Numbered from the stretch's first letter, positions 48,948-58,660 are shown. The stretch: 64,000 bases of DNA from an uncultured Burkholderiaceae bacterium (GCA_937871985.1 CALMPB010000274.1:1-64000), one strand, 5' to 3'. The notes: a model not told the origin generated them from the sequence alone. Translations and numbers: made by a program.

Positions 48948-50075
48948 ATGGTTTGGACCGGACGTGAATTGCGATCCACGATCGACAAGAACGGCATGCT
49001 CGTTTTGTCGCTGGAGCCAGTTGAGTTGACGGAGCCTGGCGATGATGAAGTCATCGTCCGCATTGAGGCGACGCCGGTCAACCCCAGCGACATTGGGCTA
49101 TTGCTGGGCCCTGCGGATCTATCCAGCATCGAAAAGCCTGAAGGCGGCGGAGTGGCAAGACTCGTGCTCACTGTACCGCCGGCGCGCGTGGCGGCGGTTG
49201 CCGGGCGTATTGGGCAATCGTTGTCCGTGGGCAATGAAGGCGCCGGCACAGTCGTGGCGGCAGGAAGGAACGCGGCCGCCCTGCGGGGCAGGCGGGTCGG
49301 CATTTATGGCGGCGCCATGTATGCGGATTACCGTAAGATCAGCATGGATCATGCCATTCCCTTGCCTGAAGGCGCCAGCGCCGCCGACGGCGCCTCCATG
49401 TTCATCAATCCGATTACCGCCCTTGGTTTCGTCGAAACCGCTCGCAGGGAAGGGCACAAGGCCATCGTGCACACTCCGGCGGCATCCAATCTTGGCCAGA
49501 TGTTGCAACGAATCTGTCTGGCTGACGGTATCCCGTTGGTCAACATCGTTCGCTCCGACGAGCAGGTAGTCCTGATGCGCGGATTAGGTGCGACCCATGT
49601 GCTGAACTGCAAAGACGAGGATTTCGCTGCGCGACTGACCGACGCGGTTGCCGAAACGGGCGCCACCATCGCCTTTGACGCGATCGGGGGCGGAAAGCTC
49701 GGTAGCGACATTCTGCAGGCTATGGAACGCGCCGCCGCCCGGATTCCAGGCATATACAGTCGCTATGGCACCACTGTATTCAAGCAGCTCTATGTCTACG
49801 GCAGCCTCGACACGGCGCCGACCATCCTGGACCGCACCGGGCTGGGCTATGCATGGAGCGTGTCGGCATGGCTGCTCTTCCACTACTTGTCCAAGGTTGG
49901 ACCGGAAACCGTGGGGCGTTTTCGCCAACGCGTCGTCGATGAATTGACCTCCACCTTCGCGAGCCACTACACGCGCACCATTGGCTTGGCGGATGTACTG
50001 CACCCCGACATGCTGCGCGCCTTCGATCGCAAGGCGACTGGTGAGAAATTTTTGATCGATCCCAGTCGGGGCTGA
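48948..50075 (+). CDS. MDR-family oxidoreductase (zinc-binding dehydrogenase superfamily, zinc-free type)
   Basis: A 375-residue medium-chain dehydrogenase/reductase. The N-terminal GroES-like part contains VNPSDIGLLLG and SVGNEGAGTVVAAG; the Rossmann part contains HTPAASNLGQMLQRI and FDAIGGGKLG. The cysteine and histidine ligands of the zinc alcohol dehydrogenases are absent, so it is closer to NADPH:quinone or enoyl reductases. GGAGGCGGAAC precedes the start. The substrate is unknown. It converges on the parvulin gene. Confidence 0.83.
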   Translation: MVWTGRELRSTIDKNGMLVLSLEPVELTEPGDDEVIVRIEATPVNPSDIGLLLGPADLSSIEKPEGGGVARLVLTVPPARVAAVAGRIGQSLSVGNEGAGTVVAAGRNAAALRGRRVGIYGGAMYADYRKISMDHAIPLPEGASAADGASMFINPITALGFVETARREGHKAIVHTPAASNLGQMLQRICLADGIPLVNIVRSDEQVVLMRGLGATHVLNCKDEDFAARLTDAVAETGATIAFDAIGGGKLGSDILQAMERAAARIPGIYSRYGTTVFKQLYVYGSLDTAPTILDRTGLGYAWSVSAWLLFHYLSKVGPETVGRFRQRVVDELTSTFASHYTRTIGLADVLHPDMLRAFDRKATGEKFLIDPSRG

Positions 50076-50094
50076 ATTTGCCGGTTTCACGCAA

Positions 50095-50117
50095 GCCGCC
50101 ACTACGAAAGTGGCGGC
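50095..50117. terminator. Bidirectional hairpin between convergent genes
   Basis: Arms GCCGCCAC and GTGGCGGC (8 bp, perfect) around TACGAAA, placed between the ends of the MDR gene (50075) and the parvulin gene (50143). No long T-run follows on either strand, so termination strength is uncertain. Confidence 0.5.
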
Positions 50118-50142
50118 ATTCTGGCATGGCTGCAGGCTGCGA

Positions 50143-50919
50143 TTACTTGATGGTGGCGGCCTTCATGAGCTTCTGCTGGTATTCGCCAAGCTCTTGCTGG
50201 CGCAGCATTTCGGTGATTTGCGGCTTGACCTTGTCCAGCGAGGGGAATTCGATGGGGCGGGTGTCTTCCACTTCGATGATGTGCCAGCCGAATTGGGTTT
50301 GCACCGGCTTGTCGGTCATCTGGCCTTTCTTCAGGCTTTCCACCGCCTGGGCGAATTCGGGGACGTAGTTGCTGGTGGGCGCCCAGCCCAGTTCGCCGCC
50401 GTTCTTGCCGCTGCCAGGATCGATGGAGTCTTTTTTGGCGGCTTCTTCAAACGTGACTTTTTTGTTCTTGATCTGGGCGATCAGGTCTTGCGCGGCTTTT
50501 TCGTCCTTGACCAGGATGTGGCGCAGTTTGTATTCCTGACGTCCGGCCTGTTCCTTCTTGATGGTGTCGTAGTCGGCCTGGATCTTGGCGTCGGTGATGG
50601 GGTTCTTCTTGAGGTGGTCGGCCATCAGGGCGCGTACGAGAATGCCCTGGCGAGCCAATTCGATTTCCTGCTTGACCGAAGCCTGCTTGTCGATGCCGGC
50701 CTTTTCAGCGGCTTGAACCGCCACCATGCGGCCGATCATTTCCTGTTTGACTTGCTCGCGCAGTTGCGGCGAATCTTTTGCGCCTTGGCTGACGAGCAGG
50801 GAAACAAATTGATCCACTTGTTTTTGCGTAAGGGGTTTGCCATTGACGGTGGCTACGTTTTGAGCGTAAACCGGCGCAGCGATGGCAACTGCCGCAGCGA
50901 ACATCACGAGTCGTTTCAT
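50143..50919 (-). CDS. Periplasmic peptidyl-prolyl isomerase (parvulin/PpiC type)
   Basis: A 258-residue exported foldase. Signal peptide residues 1-19 end at VYA-QN. An N-terminal SurA-like helical part (VNGKPLTQKQVDQFV, REQVKQEMIGRMV) precedes a rotamase domain from about 128 to 225 (YKLRHILVKDEKAAQDLI, FEEAAKKDSIDPGS, GGELGWAPTSNYVPEFAQAV, TQFGWHIIEVED). I chose the ATG at 50919, with AAGG upstream, which gives a clean signal peptide. It lies 14 bases after the BolA-like gene and probably shares its operon. Confidence 0.92.
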   Translation of the reverse strand: MKRLVMFAAAVAIAAPVYAQNVATVNGKPLTQKQVDQFVSLLVSQGAKDSPQLREQVKQEMIGRMVAVQAAEKAGIDKQASVKQEIELARQGILVRALMADHLKKNPITDAKIQADYDTIKKEQAGRQEYKLRHILVKDEKAAQDLIAQIKNKKVTFEEAAKKDSIDPGSGKNGGELGWAPTSNYVPEFAQAVESLKKGQMTDKPVQTQFGWHIIEVEDTRPIEFPSLDKVKPQITEMLRQQELGEYQQKLMKAATIK

Positions 50920-50932
50920 TAAATCGCCTTTA

Positions 50933-51193
50933 CTAAGTTGTACTGGCAACAATTGCCAGAGCATGAATAGGGTACGGAATTAAATCGTGCATGCGATCAT
51001 ACACGAGTCGGTGGCGGGCCAAGGGGGTGAGGCCCTTGAATTGTTTGCAGGCTATGACAACGCGGAAGTGGCTGGCGCCGCCCTGCGCGCCGGCATGGCC
51101 CGCGTGCAGGTGCGATTCGTCGATGATTTCGAGCCGCGCCGGTTCCAGGCCGGCCAGCCGTTCGCGGATTTGCAGCTGGAGGTCGTCGTTCAT
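50933..51193 (-). CDS. BolA/IbaG family protein
   Basis: An 86-residue BolA-fold protein. Visible family parts are [51 protein letters not shown] and IHALAI. BolA proteins pair with monothiol glutaredoxins in iron-sulfur trafficking and affect cell shape. The conserved His in the last segment (IPYPIHAL) is present. The start overlaps the yciB stop as ATGA, in the run msrB-yciB-bolA-ppiC. Confidence 0.92.
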   Translation of the reverse strand: MNDDLQLQIRERLAGLEPARLEIIDESHLHAGHAGAQGGASHFRVVIACKQFKGLTPLARHRLVYDRMHDLIPYPIHALAIVASTT

Positions 51194-51767
51194 GGCTGTT
51201 GTTCCGGTTCGCGGGGCTTGGGCAAGGAGCGCGGGTCTTCCTTCATGTAGCGGCCAAGCCATAGGGATTGCGCGATCACGAACACCAGCATCAGCGCCAT
51301 CAGCCCGAACACCTTGAAATTGACCCATTGCGCTTCGCTGAATTGGCCCGAGAACGCAACATAGAGGTTCAGGGCGCCCGAGACGATGAAAAACAGCGCC
51401 CAGCTCAGGTTGAGCTTGTTCCAGACGGGGTCGGGCAGGGCGATTTGCGCGCCCATGACCTTCTGGATGAGATTGCGTCCGAACAGCAGTTTTCCGCCCA
51501 GCAAAATGCCCGCGAACAGCCAATACAGTACGGTGGGCTTCCATTTGATGAAGGTGTCGTCGTGCAGGAGCAGGGTGGCGCCGCCGAACACCACGATAAT
51601 GGTCAGGTTGATCCAGTGCATGGCCTCGATGGCCTTGCCGCGCGCTTTCAGCCAGATGATCTGCCCGATGCCGGCGGCGATGGCCACCGCCGTCGCGGTG
51701 AAGATATCGGAAAACTTGAACGCCAGAAAGAACAGGATCAGCGGAAACAGGTCGAACAGGAATTTTT

Positions 51768-51771
<4 letters not shown>
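51190..51771 (-). CDS. yciB: Inner membrane septation/intracellular spread protein
   Basis: A 193-residue membrane protein of the YciB/IspA family with about five hydrophobic helices. Family marks are [19 protein letters not shown], the [21 protein letters not shown] stretch, [17 protein letters not shown] and [20 protein letters not shown]. It links to envelope and division functions in enterobacteria and to intracellular spread in Shigella. It overlaps both neighbours by 4 bases. Confidence 0.94.
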
Positions 51772-52163
<392 letters not shown>

Positions 52164-52598
52164 TTTGCTGCACCTTGACTGCTGTAATGATGGGTTCCCG
52201 CAGAGTTTGCGTCGATAATCATCTGAACTATTTTAGTCATGTTACATCGACCGTGTATTCTTGCGCAGGTTCCCCGGCGCAAAGTTGATTTTCATACTTT
52301 TCATTTGTCTACGCAGGGAATCCCCTAAAAGACTTTGTATCGGGATTTGTCGATAATCGGGGTTGCGTATCAGGTAACTTGAGTCATTTATGCAGTCAAA
52401 GAGGAATTCCTCCCGCCGCAACCGACATTTCGTTATCGCTGGAACGGGCCCGGCTATGCAAATATAGCCGTATGGGCGTTGTGTCAGTTTCCTTTTTTTA
52501 TTTGACGCGGACATTGTTCCTCTGGGGCGGTGTTGCGCGTCGGCTGTGATGAGGCAGCGGGCTTTTCCTAATCTCATAAATTATTGGTGTTGTGATAA
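52164..52598. other. Divergent intergenic region between msrB and livH
   Basis: A 435-base non-coding stretch holding promoters for the leftward msrB operon and the rightward liv operon. An inverted repeat (arms CGGCTAT and ATAGCCG at 52451-52470, 6-base loop) lies about 130 bases before livH, and a T-rich run follows near 52492-52502. Short open frames show no family features. I cannot place promoters with confidence. Confidence 0.5.
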
Positions 52599-53636
52599 AT
52601 GGATTCGACAATCATATTCATCTTGCTACAGGATGGCATCTTGAACGGTGCTGTTTATGCATTATTGGGTTTGGCGTTGGTTTTGGTCTTTGTGGTTACC
52701 CGGGTCGTATTCATACCGCAGGGCGAATTCGTAGCCTATGGCGCCCTGACTCTGGCCTTCATGGTCAATGGCAAGGTTCCGGGCACGGTGCATCTTTTGC
52801 TCATCGTGGGCATTGTGGTGTTCCTGGCCGAAGTGGTTTCCTCCTTGCGCAACAAGGACTGGTCGAAAATGCCCAAGACCATAGGCTGGTCGCTGGTGCT
52901 GCCGGGCGCCTTGTATTTCGCGGCGCCCATGGTCGTCAGCACGACGACCCCGCTGTGGATCAACGTGCTGTTTTCGCTGGCCCTGGTCATTCCGCTCGGA
53001 CCCATGCTGTACAGGCTCGTTTACCAGCCCATCGCCGAAGCCAGCGTCCTGGTGCTGCTCATCATCTCGGTGGCGGTGCACTTCGTGCTTACCGGCCTGG
53101 GGCTCGTGTTCTTCGGCGCCGAAGGCTGGCGCACCCCGGCATTCCTGGACGGCGACGTCCAACTGGGTTCCGTGACCTGGTCGGCGCAAACCTTCTTCGT
53201 GCTGGGCACTTGCGCCGCCCTGATTGTCGTGTTGTGGCTGTTCTTCGGCAAAACGCTGTATGGCCGCGCCTTGCGGGCCACCGCCGTGAATCGCCGCGGC
53301 GCGCGCCTGGTGGGCATCAGCACCAATATGTCGGGCAGTCTTACCTTCACGCTGGCCGCCGCCATCGGCGCCTTGTCGGGCATGCTGATCGCGCCGGTCA
53401 CCACCATTTACTACGACACCGGCTTTCTTATCGGCCTCAAGGGCTTTGTGGCCGCCATCGTCGGCGGCATGGTCAGCTATCCGCTGGCTGCGGCCGGCGC
53501 CCTGTTCGTGGGTATTCTTGAAGCTTTCTCGTCGTTCTGGGCTAGCGCCTATAAAGAGGTAATAGTGTTTACGTTGATTATTCCGGTACTTATGTGGCGT
53601 TCGTTCGGCACAGTCCATACCGATGATGAGGAGTAA
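52599..53636 (+). CDS. livH: Branched-chain amino acid type ABC transporter permease (LivH-like)
   Basis: A 345-residue membrane protein with about nine hydrophobic segments. It has the LivH features [32 protein letters not shown] and the conserved loop [22 protein letters not shown], the EAA-like contact to the ATPase. It pairs with the LivM half of the next gene. The start at 52599 has a poor ribosome binding site. No substrate-binding protein gene lies in the window, so the substrate (leucine-like amino acids or another compound) is not certain. Confidence 0.92.
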   Translation: MDSTIIFILLQDGILNGAVYALLGLALVLVFVVTRVVFIPQGEFVAYGALTLAFMVNGKVPGTVHLLLIVGIVVFLAEVVSSLRNKDWSKMPKTIGWSLVLPGALYFAAPMVVSTTTPLWINVLFSLALVIPLGPMLYRLVYQPIAEASVLVLLIISVAVHFVLTGLGLVFFGAEGWRTPAFLDGDVQLGSVTWSAQTFFVLGTCAALIVVLWLFFGKTLYGRALRATAVNRRGARLVGISTNMSGSLTFTLAAAIGALSGMLIAPVTTIYYDTGFLIGLKGFVAAIVGGMVSYPLAAAGALFVGILEAFSSFWASAYKEVIVFTLIIPVLMWRSFGTVHTDDEE

Positions 53637-53640
53637 GGCC

Positions 53641-55485
53641 ATGAAACGTCTTCCCCTTATCGTTCTGCTTGTATTGCTGGTTGCGCTGCCTTTGTTTGCG
53701 GCCACTCCCGAATTCTGGATCACGCAACTCAACTACATCGGCCTGGCCACCCTGGTCGTCCTGGGCCTGGTGCTGCTGACAGGCGTCGGCGGCCTGACCT
53801 CCTTCGGGCAGGCCGCCTTCGTCGGCATCGGCGCGTACTCGACGGCCTACCTGACCACCGCCATGGGTTGGTCGCCCTGGGCGGCGCTGGTCGTCGGCCT
53901 CGTTCTCACGCTTGTGGTTTCCTACGTCCTGGGCGCCATTACCCTGCGCCTGTCGGGGCACTACCTGCCCTTGGGCACCATTGCCTGGTGCTTGTCGCTG
54001 TTCTACTTGTTCGGCAACCTCGAGTTCCTGGGCCAGTACGACGGCATCGCCGGCATCGAGCCCATCCACATCTTCGGCGTGTCCTTGTCCGAAGGGCGGC
54101 ATATTTATTATTTGATCTGGGTCGCCGTGCTGCTGTCCACGTGGGCTACCCGCAATCTGCTCAGCTCCCGTCCAGGGCGGGCCATCCGCGCGCTCAAGGG
54201 CGGCGGTGGCATGGCCGAGTCGTTCGGCATCAACATGCTGTCGTACAAAATCATCATCTTTGTGTATTCGGCGCTGCTGGCTTGCCTGTCGGGCTGGCTT
54301 TACGCCCATATGCAGCGCGCCGTCAGCCCGAGCCCCTTCGGCCTGAACTACGGTATCGAATACCTGTTCATGGCGGTGGTGGGCGGCGGCAGCAGCGTCT
54401 GGGGCGCAGTGGTGGGGTCGGGCCTCATCCTGGTTCTCAAAGACCAAATCCAGAACGTCCTGCCGCAAATCATCCACACCACGTCCAACTTCGAGCTGGT
54501 GGTGTTCGGCGTGCTGATGGTGCTGGTGCTGCAATATGCGCGCGACGGCGTCTGGCCCATCATCGTTTCGTGGTGGAATGCCCTGACCGGCCAGAAGGCT
54601 TCGCAGCGCAGGCAGGCTGCGCCTCCCAAGGCCGCCGACTTGCCGCAGCGGTCGCGCCCCGAGCGCGGGTCGTTGGTGCTCGAACTCGACGCGGCCCGCA
54701 AAGAGTTCGGCGGCCTGGTGGCGGTCAACGACATCAGCTTCACGTTGCGCGCCGGCGAAATCATGGGCCTCATCGGCCCCAACGGCGCCGGCAAGTCCAC
54801 GACCTTCAATCTCATTACCGGCGTGCTGCCGGCCACCAGCGGCACCATCAATTTCCTGGGCAACCGCCTCGACAAGCTGCCTTCGCGTGAAATCGCCAAG
54901 CTGGGCGTCGGCCGCACCTTCCAGCATGTGCAGCTATTGCCCACCATGACCGTCATCGAGAACGTCGCGCTGGGCGCGCACCTGCGCCGCCAGGTCGGCG
55001 TGGTTTCCGCCGCGCTGCACCTCGAACGCAAGGACGAGTCCGAGCTTCTTTACGAAGCAGCCAAGCAACTCGAACGCGTGGGCCTGGGCGACTACCTGTA
55101 CGAACAGGCGGGCAACCTGGCCCTGGGCCAGCAGCGCATCATCGAAATCGCGCGCGCCCTGGCCGCCGACCCCGTCCTGCTGCTGCTCGACGAGCCGGCC
55201 GCCGGCTTGCGCTACAAAGAAAAGCAGGAGCTTGCGAAGGTTCTTGACCAACTGCGCAAAGAAGGCATGAGCATCCTGCTGGTCGAGCACGACATGGACT
55301 TCGTCATGAATCTTACCGACCATCTGGTCGTCATGGATTTCGGCACCAAGCTGGCCGAAGGCCTGCCTGCCGATGTGCAGCAGAACCCCAAGGTTCTGGA
55401 AGCCTATCTGGGCGGTATCGACGACGATCTGGAACTTGACGATGAACCGGCGGCAGCGCCCGTTGTAGCAGGAGGTGCGGCATGA
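53641..55485 (+). CDS. livM-livG: LivM-LivG fusion: ABC permease and ATPase in one chain
   Basis: A 614-residue protein. Residues 1-300 form a LivM-like permease (LTGVGGLTSFGQAAFVGIGAYSTAY, KGGGGMAESFGIN contact loop). A linker of about 45 residues follows, then a LivG-like ATPase: Walker A GPNGAGKST near 380, signature LALGQQRIIE, Walker B LLLLDEPAAGL and the VEHDMDFVM H-loop. The signature Ser is replaced by Ala (LALGQ). I start it at 53641 after GAGGAG; a start at 53623 overlaps livH. The stop overlaps livF as ATGA. Confidence 0.94.
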   Translation: MKRLPLIVLLVLLVALPLFAATPEFWITQLNYIGLATLVVLGLVLLTGVGGLTSFGQAAFVGIGAYSTAYLTTAMGWSPWAALVVGLVLTLVVSYVLGAITLRLSGHYLPLGTIAWCLSLFYLFGNLEFLGQYDGIAGIEPIHIFGVSLSEGRHIYYLIWVAVLLSTWATRNLLSSRPGRAIRALKGGGGMAESFGINMLSYKIIIFVYSALLACLSGWLYAHMQRAVSPSPFGLNYGIEYLFMAVVGGGSSVWGAVVGSGLILVLKDQIQNVLPQIIHTTSNFELVVFGVLMVLVLQYARDGVWPIIVSWWNALTGQKASQRRQAAPPKAADLPQRSRPERGSLVLELDAARKEFGGLVAVNDISFTLRAGEIMGLIGPNGAGKSTTFNLITGVLPATSGTINFLGNRLDKLPSREIAKLGVGRTFQHVQLLPTMTVIENVALGAHLRRQVGVVSAALHLERKDESELLYEAAKQLERVGLGDYLYEQAGNLALGQQRIIEIARALAADPVLLLLDEPAAGLRYKEKQELAKVLDQLRKEGMSILLVEHDMDFVMNLTDHLVVMDFGTKLAEGLPADVQQNPKVLEAYLGGIDDDLELDDEPAAAPVVAGGAA

Positions 55486-56249
55486 CGACGCCCGTAAATC
55501 AACAGCCTCTTCTCGAGGTCGACAATCTATCCACGCAATACGGCAAGGTGCATGCCCTGGTGGGAGCCAAAATCGCCGTGCCTCCGGGCAGCATCGTCAC
55601 CGTCATCGGCGGCAACGGCGCGGGCAAATCCACCTTGCTCAACTCTATCATGGGCTCTTTGCCCACGGCCGGGCACGCCAGCGGCGCCGTGCAATACCTG
55701 GGTACCGACGTCGCCGGGTGGCAGGTCGAACGCCGGGTGGCCGGCGGCATGTCGCTGGTGCCCGAGCTGCGCGAATTGTTCGGCAGCATGTCCGTCGAAG
55801 ACAATCTACTGTTGGGCGGCTTTCGCCTGTATCGCCAGAAAAAGGCCGGATGGAAGCAAAAAATGGAAGAGGTCTACGACCTATTCCCGCGCCTGCGCGA
55901 ACGGCGCATGCAGCAGGCCGGCACATTGTCGGGCGGCGAGCGCCAGATGCTGGCCGTGGGGCGCGCCCTGATGGCCCAGCCGCAACTGCTGATGCTGGAC
56001 GAGCCCAGCCTCGGCCTGGCGCCCCGCATCGTGCGTGAAATCTTCCATATCATCGCGCGGCTGCGCAGCACCGGCGTGTCCATTTTGCTGGTCGAGCAGA
56101 ACGCCCGCGCGGCGCTGCAAGTGGCCGACTACGGCTATGTGCTGGAGACCGGCGAAATCGTGCTGGAAGGCCCCGCCAAAGACCTCAGCGGCAACCCCAG
56201 GGTGATCGAAAGCTATCTGGGCCTGGGCAATAAAAAAGAAGAGGCCTGA
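55482..56249 (+). CDS. livF: Branched-chain amino acid type ABC transporter ATPase (LivF-like)
   Basis: A 255-residue ATPase with intact motifs: Walker A GGNGAGKST near residue 44, signature LSGGERQM, Walker B LMLDEPSLGLAP and the VEQN stretch that replaces the H-loop in LivF. It forms the second nucleotide-binding subunit with the LivG half of the fusion. The start overlaps the previous stop. A strong terminator follows at 56294. Confidence 0.95.
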   Translation: MTTPVNQQPLLEVDNLSTQYGKVHALVGAKIAVPPGSIVTVIGGNGAGKSTLLNSIMGSLPTAGHASGAVQYLGTDVAGWQVERRVAGGMSLVPELRELFGSMSVEDNLLLGGFRLYRQKKAGWKQKMEEVYDLFPRLRERRMQQAGTLSGGERQMLAVGRALMAQPQLLMLDEPSLGLAPRIVREIFHIIARLRSTGVSILLVEQNARAALQVADYGYVLETGEIVLEGPAKDLSGNPRVIESYLGLGNKKEEA

Positions 56250-56293
56250 TCGCCGTCGCAACAAGCGGAATGCGGCTTCGGTCGCATAAGCCG

Positions 56294-56333
56294 GGGCCGG
56301 GTTCCACAATATGGAGCCCGGCCCTTTGTTTTT
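56294..56333 (+). terminator. Intrinsic terminator of the liv operon
   Basis: A 12-bp GC-rich stem (56294-56305 with 56313-56324, one G-T pair) with a 7-base loop, followed by TTTGTTTTT. It lies 45 bases after the livF stop and before the convergent gene at 56410. Confidence 0.88.
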
Positions 56334-56409
56334 GTGCGTGTGGCAGCGGTGGATGAGGTGTGTATTGCCTTGAAAAGGCGCCTGGAGCCCTACCCGGGGC
56401 GCAGGGGGG

Positions 56410-57123
56410 TTAGACCCCCAGCATCGAGTTCAGGGCGTCCTGATGGGCCGGCAGCTCGCTGGAATTGAATTGCGTGGCGACGGTTCCGTTTTCGATAAGG
56501 TAGAAGCGGCTGGCCAGGGATGCGGAGAAATGCGGGCTTTGGTCGACCATGACGATGGTGTAGCCCTGCTCTTTCAGGACGGAGATCATGTGGGCCAGCG
56601 CGTGCACGACGATGGGCGCCAGGCCTTCGGAAACCGCATCCAGCAGGAGGATGTTGGCGCCGGTGCGCAGGATGCGCGCTATGGCCAGCATTTGCTGTTC
56701 GCCGCGCGAGAAATGCGAGCCCGGCAAGTGCCGGCGTTCTTCGAGATAAGGGAAGAGTTCGTAGATTTCGGCCAGGGACATGCCGCCGCCGAGGGTGTCT
56801 TCGGTGGATGGCGGCAACAGCAGGTTTTCTTCGCAGGTGAGCCCGGTGAAAATATCGCGGCTTTCGGGGCAGTAGCCCATGCCCAGATGCGCGATTTTTG
56901 CGGTGGGCAGATGTATGGATTCGGTGCCGTGTATAAGAATGGAGCCCGCGCGTTTTCCGGTGAGGCCCAGCAGGGCGCGCAGGGTGGTGGTGCGCCCGGA
57001 TCCGTTGCGTCCGAGCAAGGTAATGGCTTCGCCCGCCGCGGCGTTGAAATGGATGCCGTGCAGGATTTGAGAGCCGTCGTACCATGCTTGCAGTCCGACG
57101 ACTTCAAGTGCGAGCTTGGTCAT
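56410..57123 (-). CDS. LivF-like ABC protein with degenerate ATPase motifs
   Basis: A 237-residue protein that aligns along its length with LivF, but key residues are changed. Walker A reads GRNGSGRT, with Arg44 in place of the ATP-binding Lys. The signature reads FSRGEQQ instead of LSGGEQQ. Walker B reads LLLDAVSEGLAP, so the catalytic Glu is Ala163 and the next Pro is Val. The frame is intact over the full family length, and the ribosome binding site is normal (GGAG). No permease lies beside it in the same direction. It may be an inactive ATPase that acts as a regulator or structural partner. Decay is less likely with no stop or frameshift. Confidence 0.8.
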   Translation of the reverse strand: MTKLALEVVGLQAWYDGSQILHGIHFNAAAGEAITLLGRNGSGRTTTLRALLGLTGKRAGSILIHGTESIHLPTAKIAHLGMGYCPESRDIFTGLTCEENLLLPPSTEDTLGGGMSLAEIYELFPYLEERRHLPGSHFSRGEQQMLAIARILRTGANILLLDAVSEGLAPIVVHALAHMISVLKEQGYTIVMVDQSPHFSASLASRFYLIENGTVATQFNSSELPAHQDALNSMLGV

Positions 57124-57324
57124 GGTTGCGCTCCTTGTTGTCGGCGATATTCGCTCAACGTCAGTAAGCAGTATGGGATCTTCTTTTTTAAAAGAATATG
57201 CGGGTTTGTCATAGGTCTATGGAAAACCCCAAAACCGCATGGATATTGAGCTTGTGCAAGGAATGACGACGCGCCGGGCCGCCCGGAGATTCGTTAATAT
57301 ATGTGACGAAAGAGGGCTTGCCGC

Positions 57325-57963
57325 TTACTTGCCGACAGTCTTGTCCTTGTATTCGCAAAGATCGGCGATGCCGCATTGCGGGCACTTGGGCTTGCGGGCA
57401 ACACAGATGTAGCGGCCGTGCAGGATCAACCAGTGGTGCGCGTCCAGGCGGTATTCCGCCGGCACGGATTTTTCCAGCTTGCGCTCGACCTCCATGACGG
57501 TTTTGCCGCGCGCCAGTCCCGTGCGGTTGGCGACCCTGAATATATGCGTGTCCACGGCAATGGTCGGGTGGCCGAATGCTGTGTTGAGCACGACGTTGGC
57601 GGTCTTGCGTCCCACGCCCGGCAGGGCCTCCAGGGCGGCTCTGTCGTCGGGAACCTCGCCCTTGTATTGCTCGAGCAGGATTCTGCAGGTCTGAATGACG
57701 TTCTTGGCCTTGGTGCGGAACAGGCCTATGGTTTTGATGTATTCGGTCAGCGCGTCGAGCCCGAGGTCGAGCAGGCCTTGCGGGGTGCCGTGCTCCGGGA
57801 AAAAACGGGCGGTCGCGATATTGACCGATTTGTCGGTGGCCTGGGCCGACAGAATGACGGCAATCAGCAGTTGAAACGTGCTTTGGTAATGCAGCTCGGT
57901 GGTCGGCTTGGGGTTGGCCGCCTTCAGGCGGGCGAATATTTCGTGGCGGATGGTGTTGTTCAT
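57325..57963 (-). CDS. nth: Endonuclease III
   Basis: Nth removes oxidised pyrimidines and cuts at the abasic site. The 212-residue product has the helix-hairpin-helix [14 protein letters not shown] with the catalytic Lys in GRKTA, the catalytic Asp in [12 protein letters not shown], and the four cysteines of the [4Fe-4S] loop ([17 protein letters not shown]). The start at 57963 overlaps the rnfB stop as ATGA, the same pairing as the rsx-nth region of E. coli. Confidence 0.96.
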   Translation of the reverse strand: MNNTIRHEIFARLKAANPKPTTELHYQSTFQLLIAVILSAQATDKSVNIATARFFPEHGTPQGLLDLGLDALTEYIKTIGLFRTKAKNVIQTCRILLEQYKGEVPDDRAALEALPGVGRKTANVVLNTAFGHPTIAVDTHIFRVANRTGLARGKTVMEVERKLEKSVPAEYRLDAHHWLILHGRYICVARKPKCPQCGIADLCEYKDKTVGK

Positions 57964-58592
57964 GATGCGGTATTGTGGCGGCGTGCGCGAGCCCGGGCAA
58001 GCGCATCGGCAATGGTCTGGCGCTTGACGGCTTCGTTGGAGGCCGACGAAGACACCACCGCCTTGTTGGCCAGGGTGCGTGCTGCGGCCGATAGCGTTTC
58101 GGGATGCTGGGCATTCAGCCGTGTCTGGCGCCCTGCATAGTTGGCGTGCGCCTGCGCCGCCAGTTGCGGCGTCCATTCGTGCCCGGCCGGCACCATGGCG
58201 ATGCAGTCGACCGGACAGGGATCCACGCACAGATCGCAGCCCGTGCACTGGTCGGGCAGGATGGTATGCATCAGCTTGTTGGCGCCCACGATGGCGTCCA
58301 CCGGGCAGGCCTGGATGCAAAGGGTGCAGCCTATGCAGTGGGCCTCGTCGATGACGGCAAGCTGCAGCGGTTTGTGCGGGCCGCACTCGGCGTTCAACGG
58401 CAGCGTGGGCCGGCCCAGCAGTGCGGCCATTGCCTGTATGCCCGCATCGCCGCTGGGCGGACAGCGGTTGATGGCTTCGTTGTCGGCAACGATGGCCTGT
58501 GCGTACGGGCGACATCCGTCGTAGCCGCACTTGGTGCATTGCGTTTGCGGCAGCAAGGCTTCGACGCGGTCGATCAGGGAATCAAATGGCAT
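57960..58592 (-). CDS. rnfB: RnfB/RsxB-like iron-sulfur protein
   Basis: A 210-residue protein with an N-terminal 4Fe-4S domain ([18 protein letters not shown], later NRCPPSG) and two ferredoxin motifs: [16 protein letters not shown] and [16 protein letters not shown]. It matches RnfB but lacks the N-terminal membrane helix of the longer RnfB proteins. The other Rnf subunits are absent, so it probably works as a soluble electron carrier. It overlaps nth, which may receive electrons or share regulation; that link is inference. Confidence 0.87.
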   Translation of the reverse strand: MPFDSLIDRVEALLPQTQCTKCGYDGCRPYAQAIVADNEAINRCPPSGDAGIQAMAALLGRPTLPLNAECGPHKPLQLAVIDEAHCIGCTLCIQACPVDAIVGANKLMHTILPDQCTGCDLCVDPCPVDCIAMVPAGHEWTPQLAAQAHANYAGRQTRLNAQHPETLSAAARTLANKAVVSSSASNEAVKRQTIADALARARARRHNTAS

Positions 58593-58614
58593 ATGACAAC
58601 GAAACGGAGCCGCT

Positions 58615-58660
58615 GGCGCGCCGTTTGGCTGATTCGCGGGAATCGGCCAAACTGGGCGCC
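58615..58660 (-). repeat. Long imperfect hairpin in the rnfB leader
   Basis: A 13-bp stem with one G-T pair (58623-58635 with 58640-58652) around GCGG, extended outward by GGCGC and GCGCC at 58615-58619 and 58656-58660. It lies 23 bases upstream of the rnfB start on the minus strand. Confidence 0.5.

Noticed and set aside
52242..52577. 111-codon minus-strand open frame upstream of livH
   Set aside because: No ribosome binding site or similarity; it fills a divergent promoter gap and looks random.
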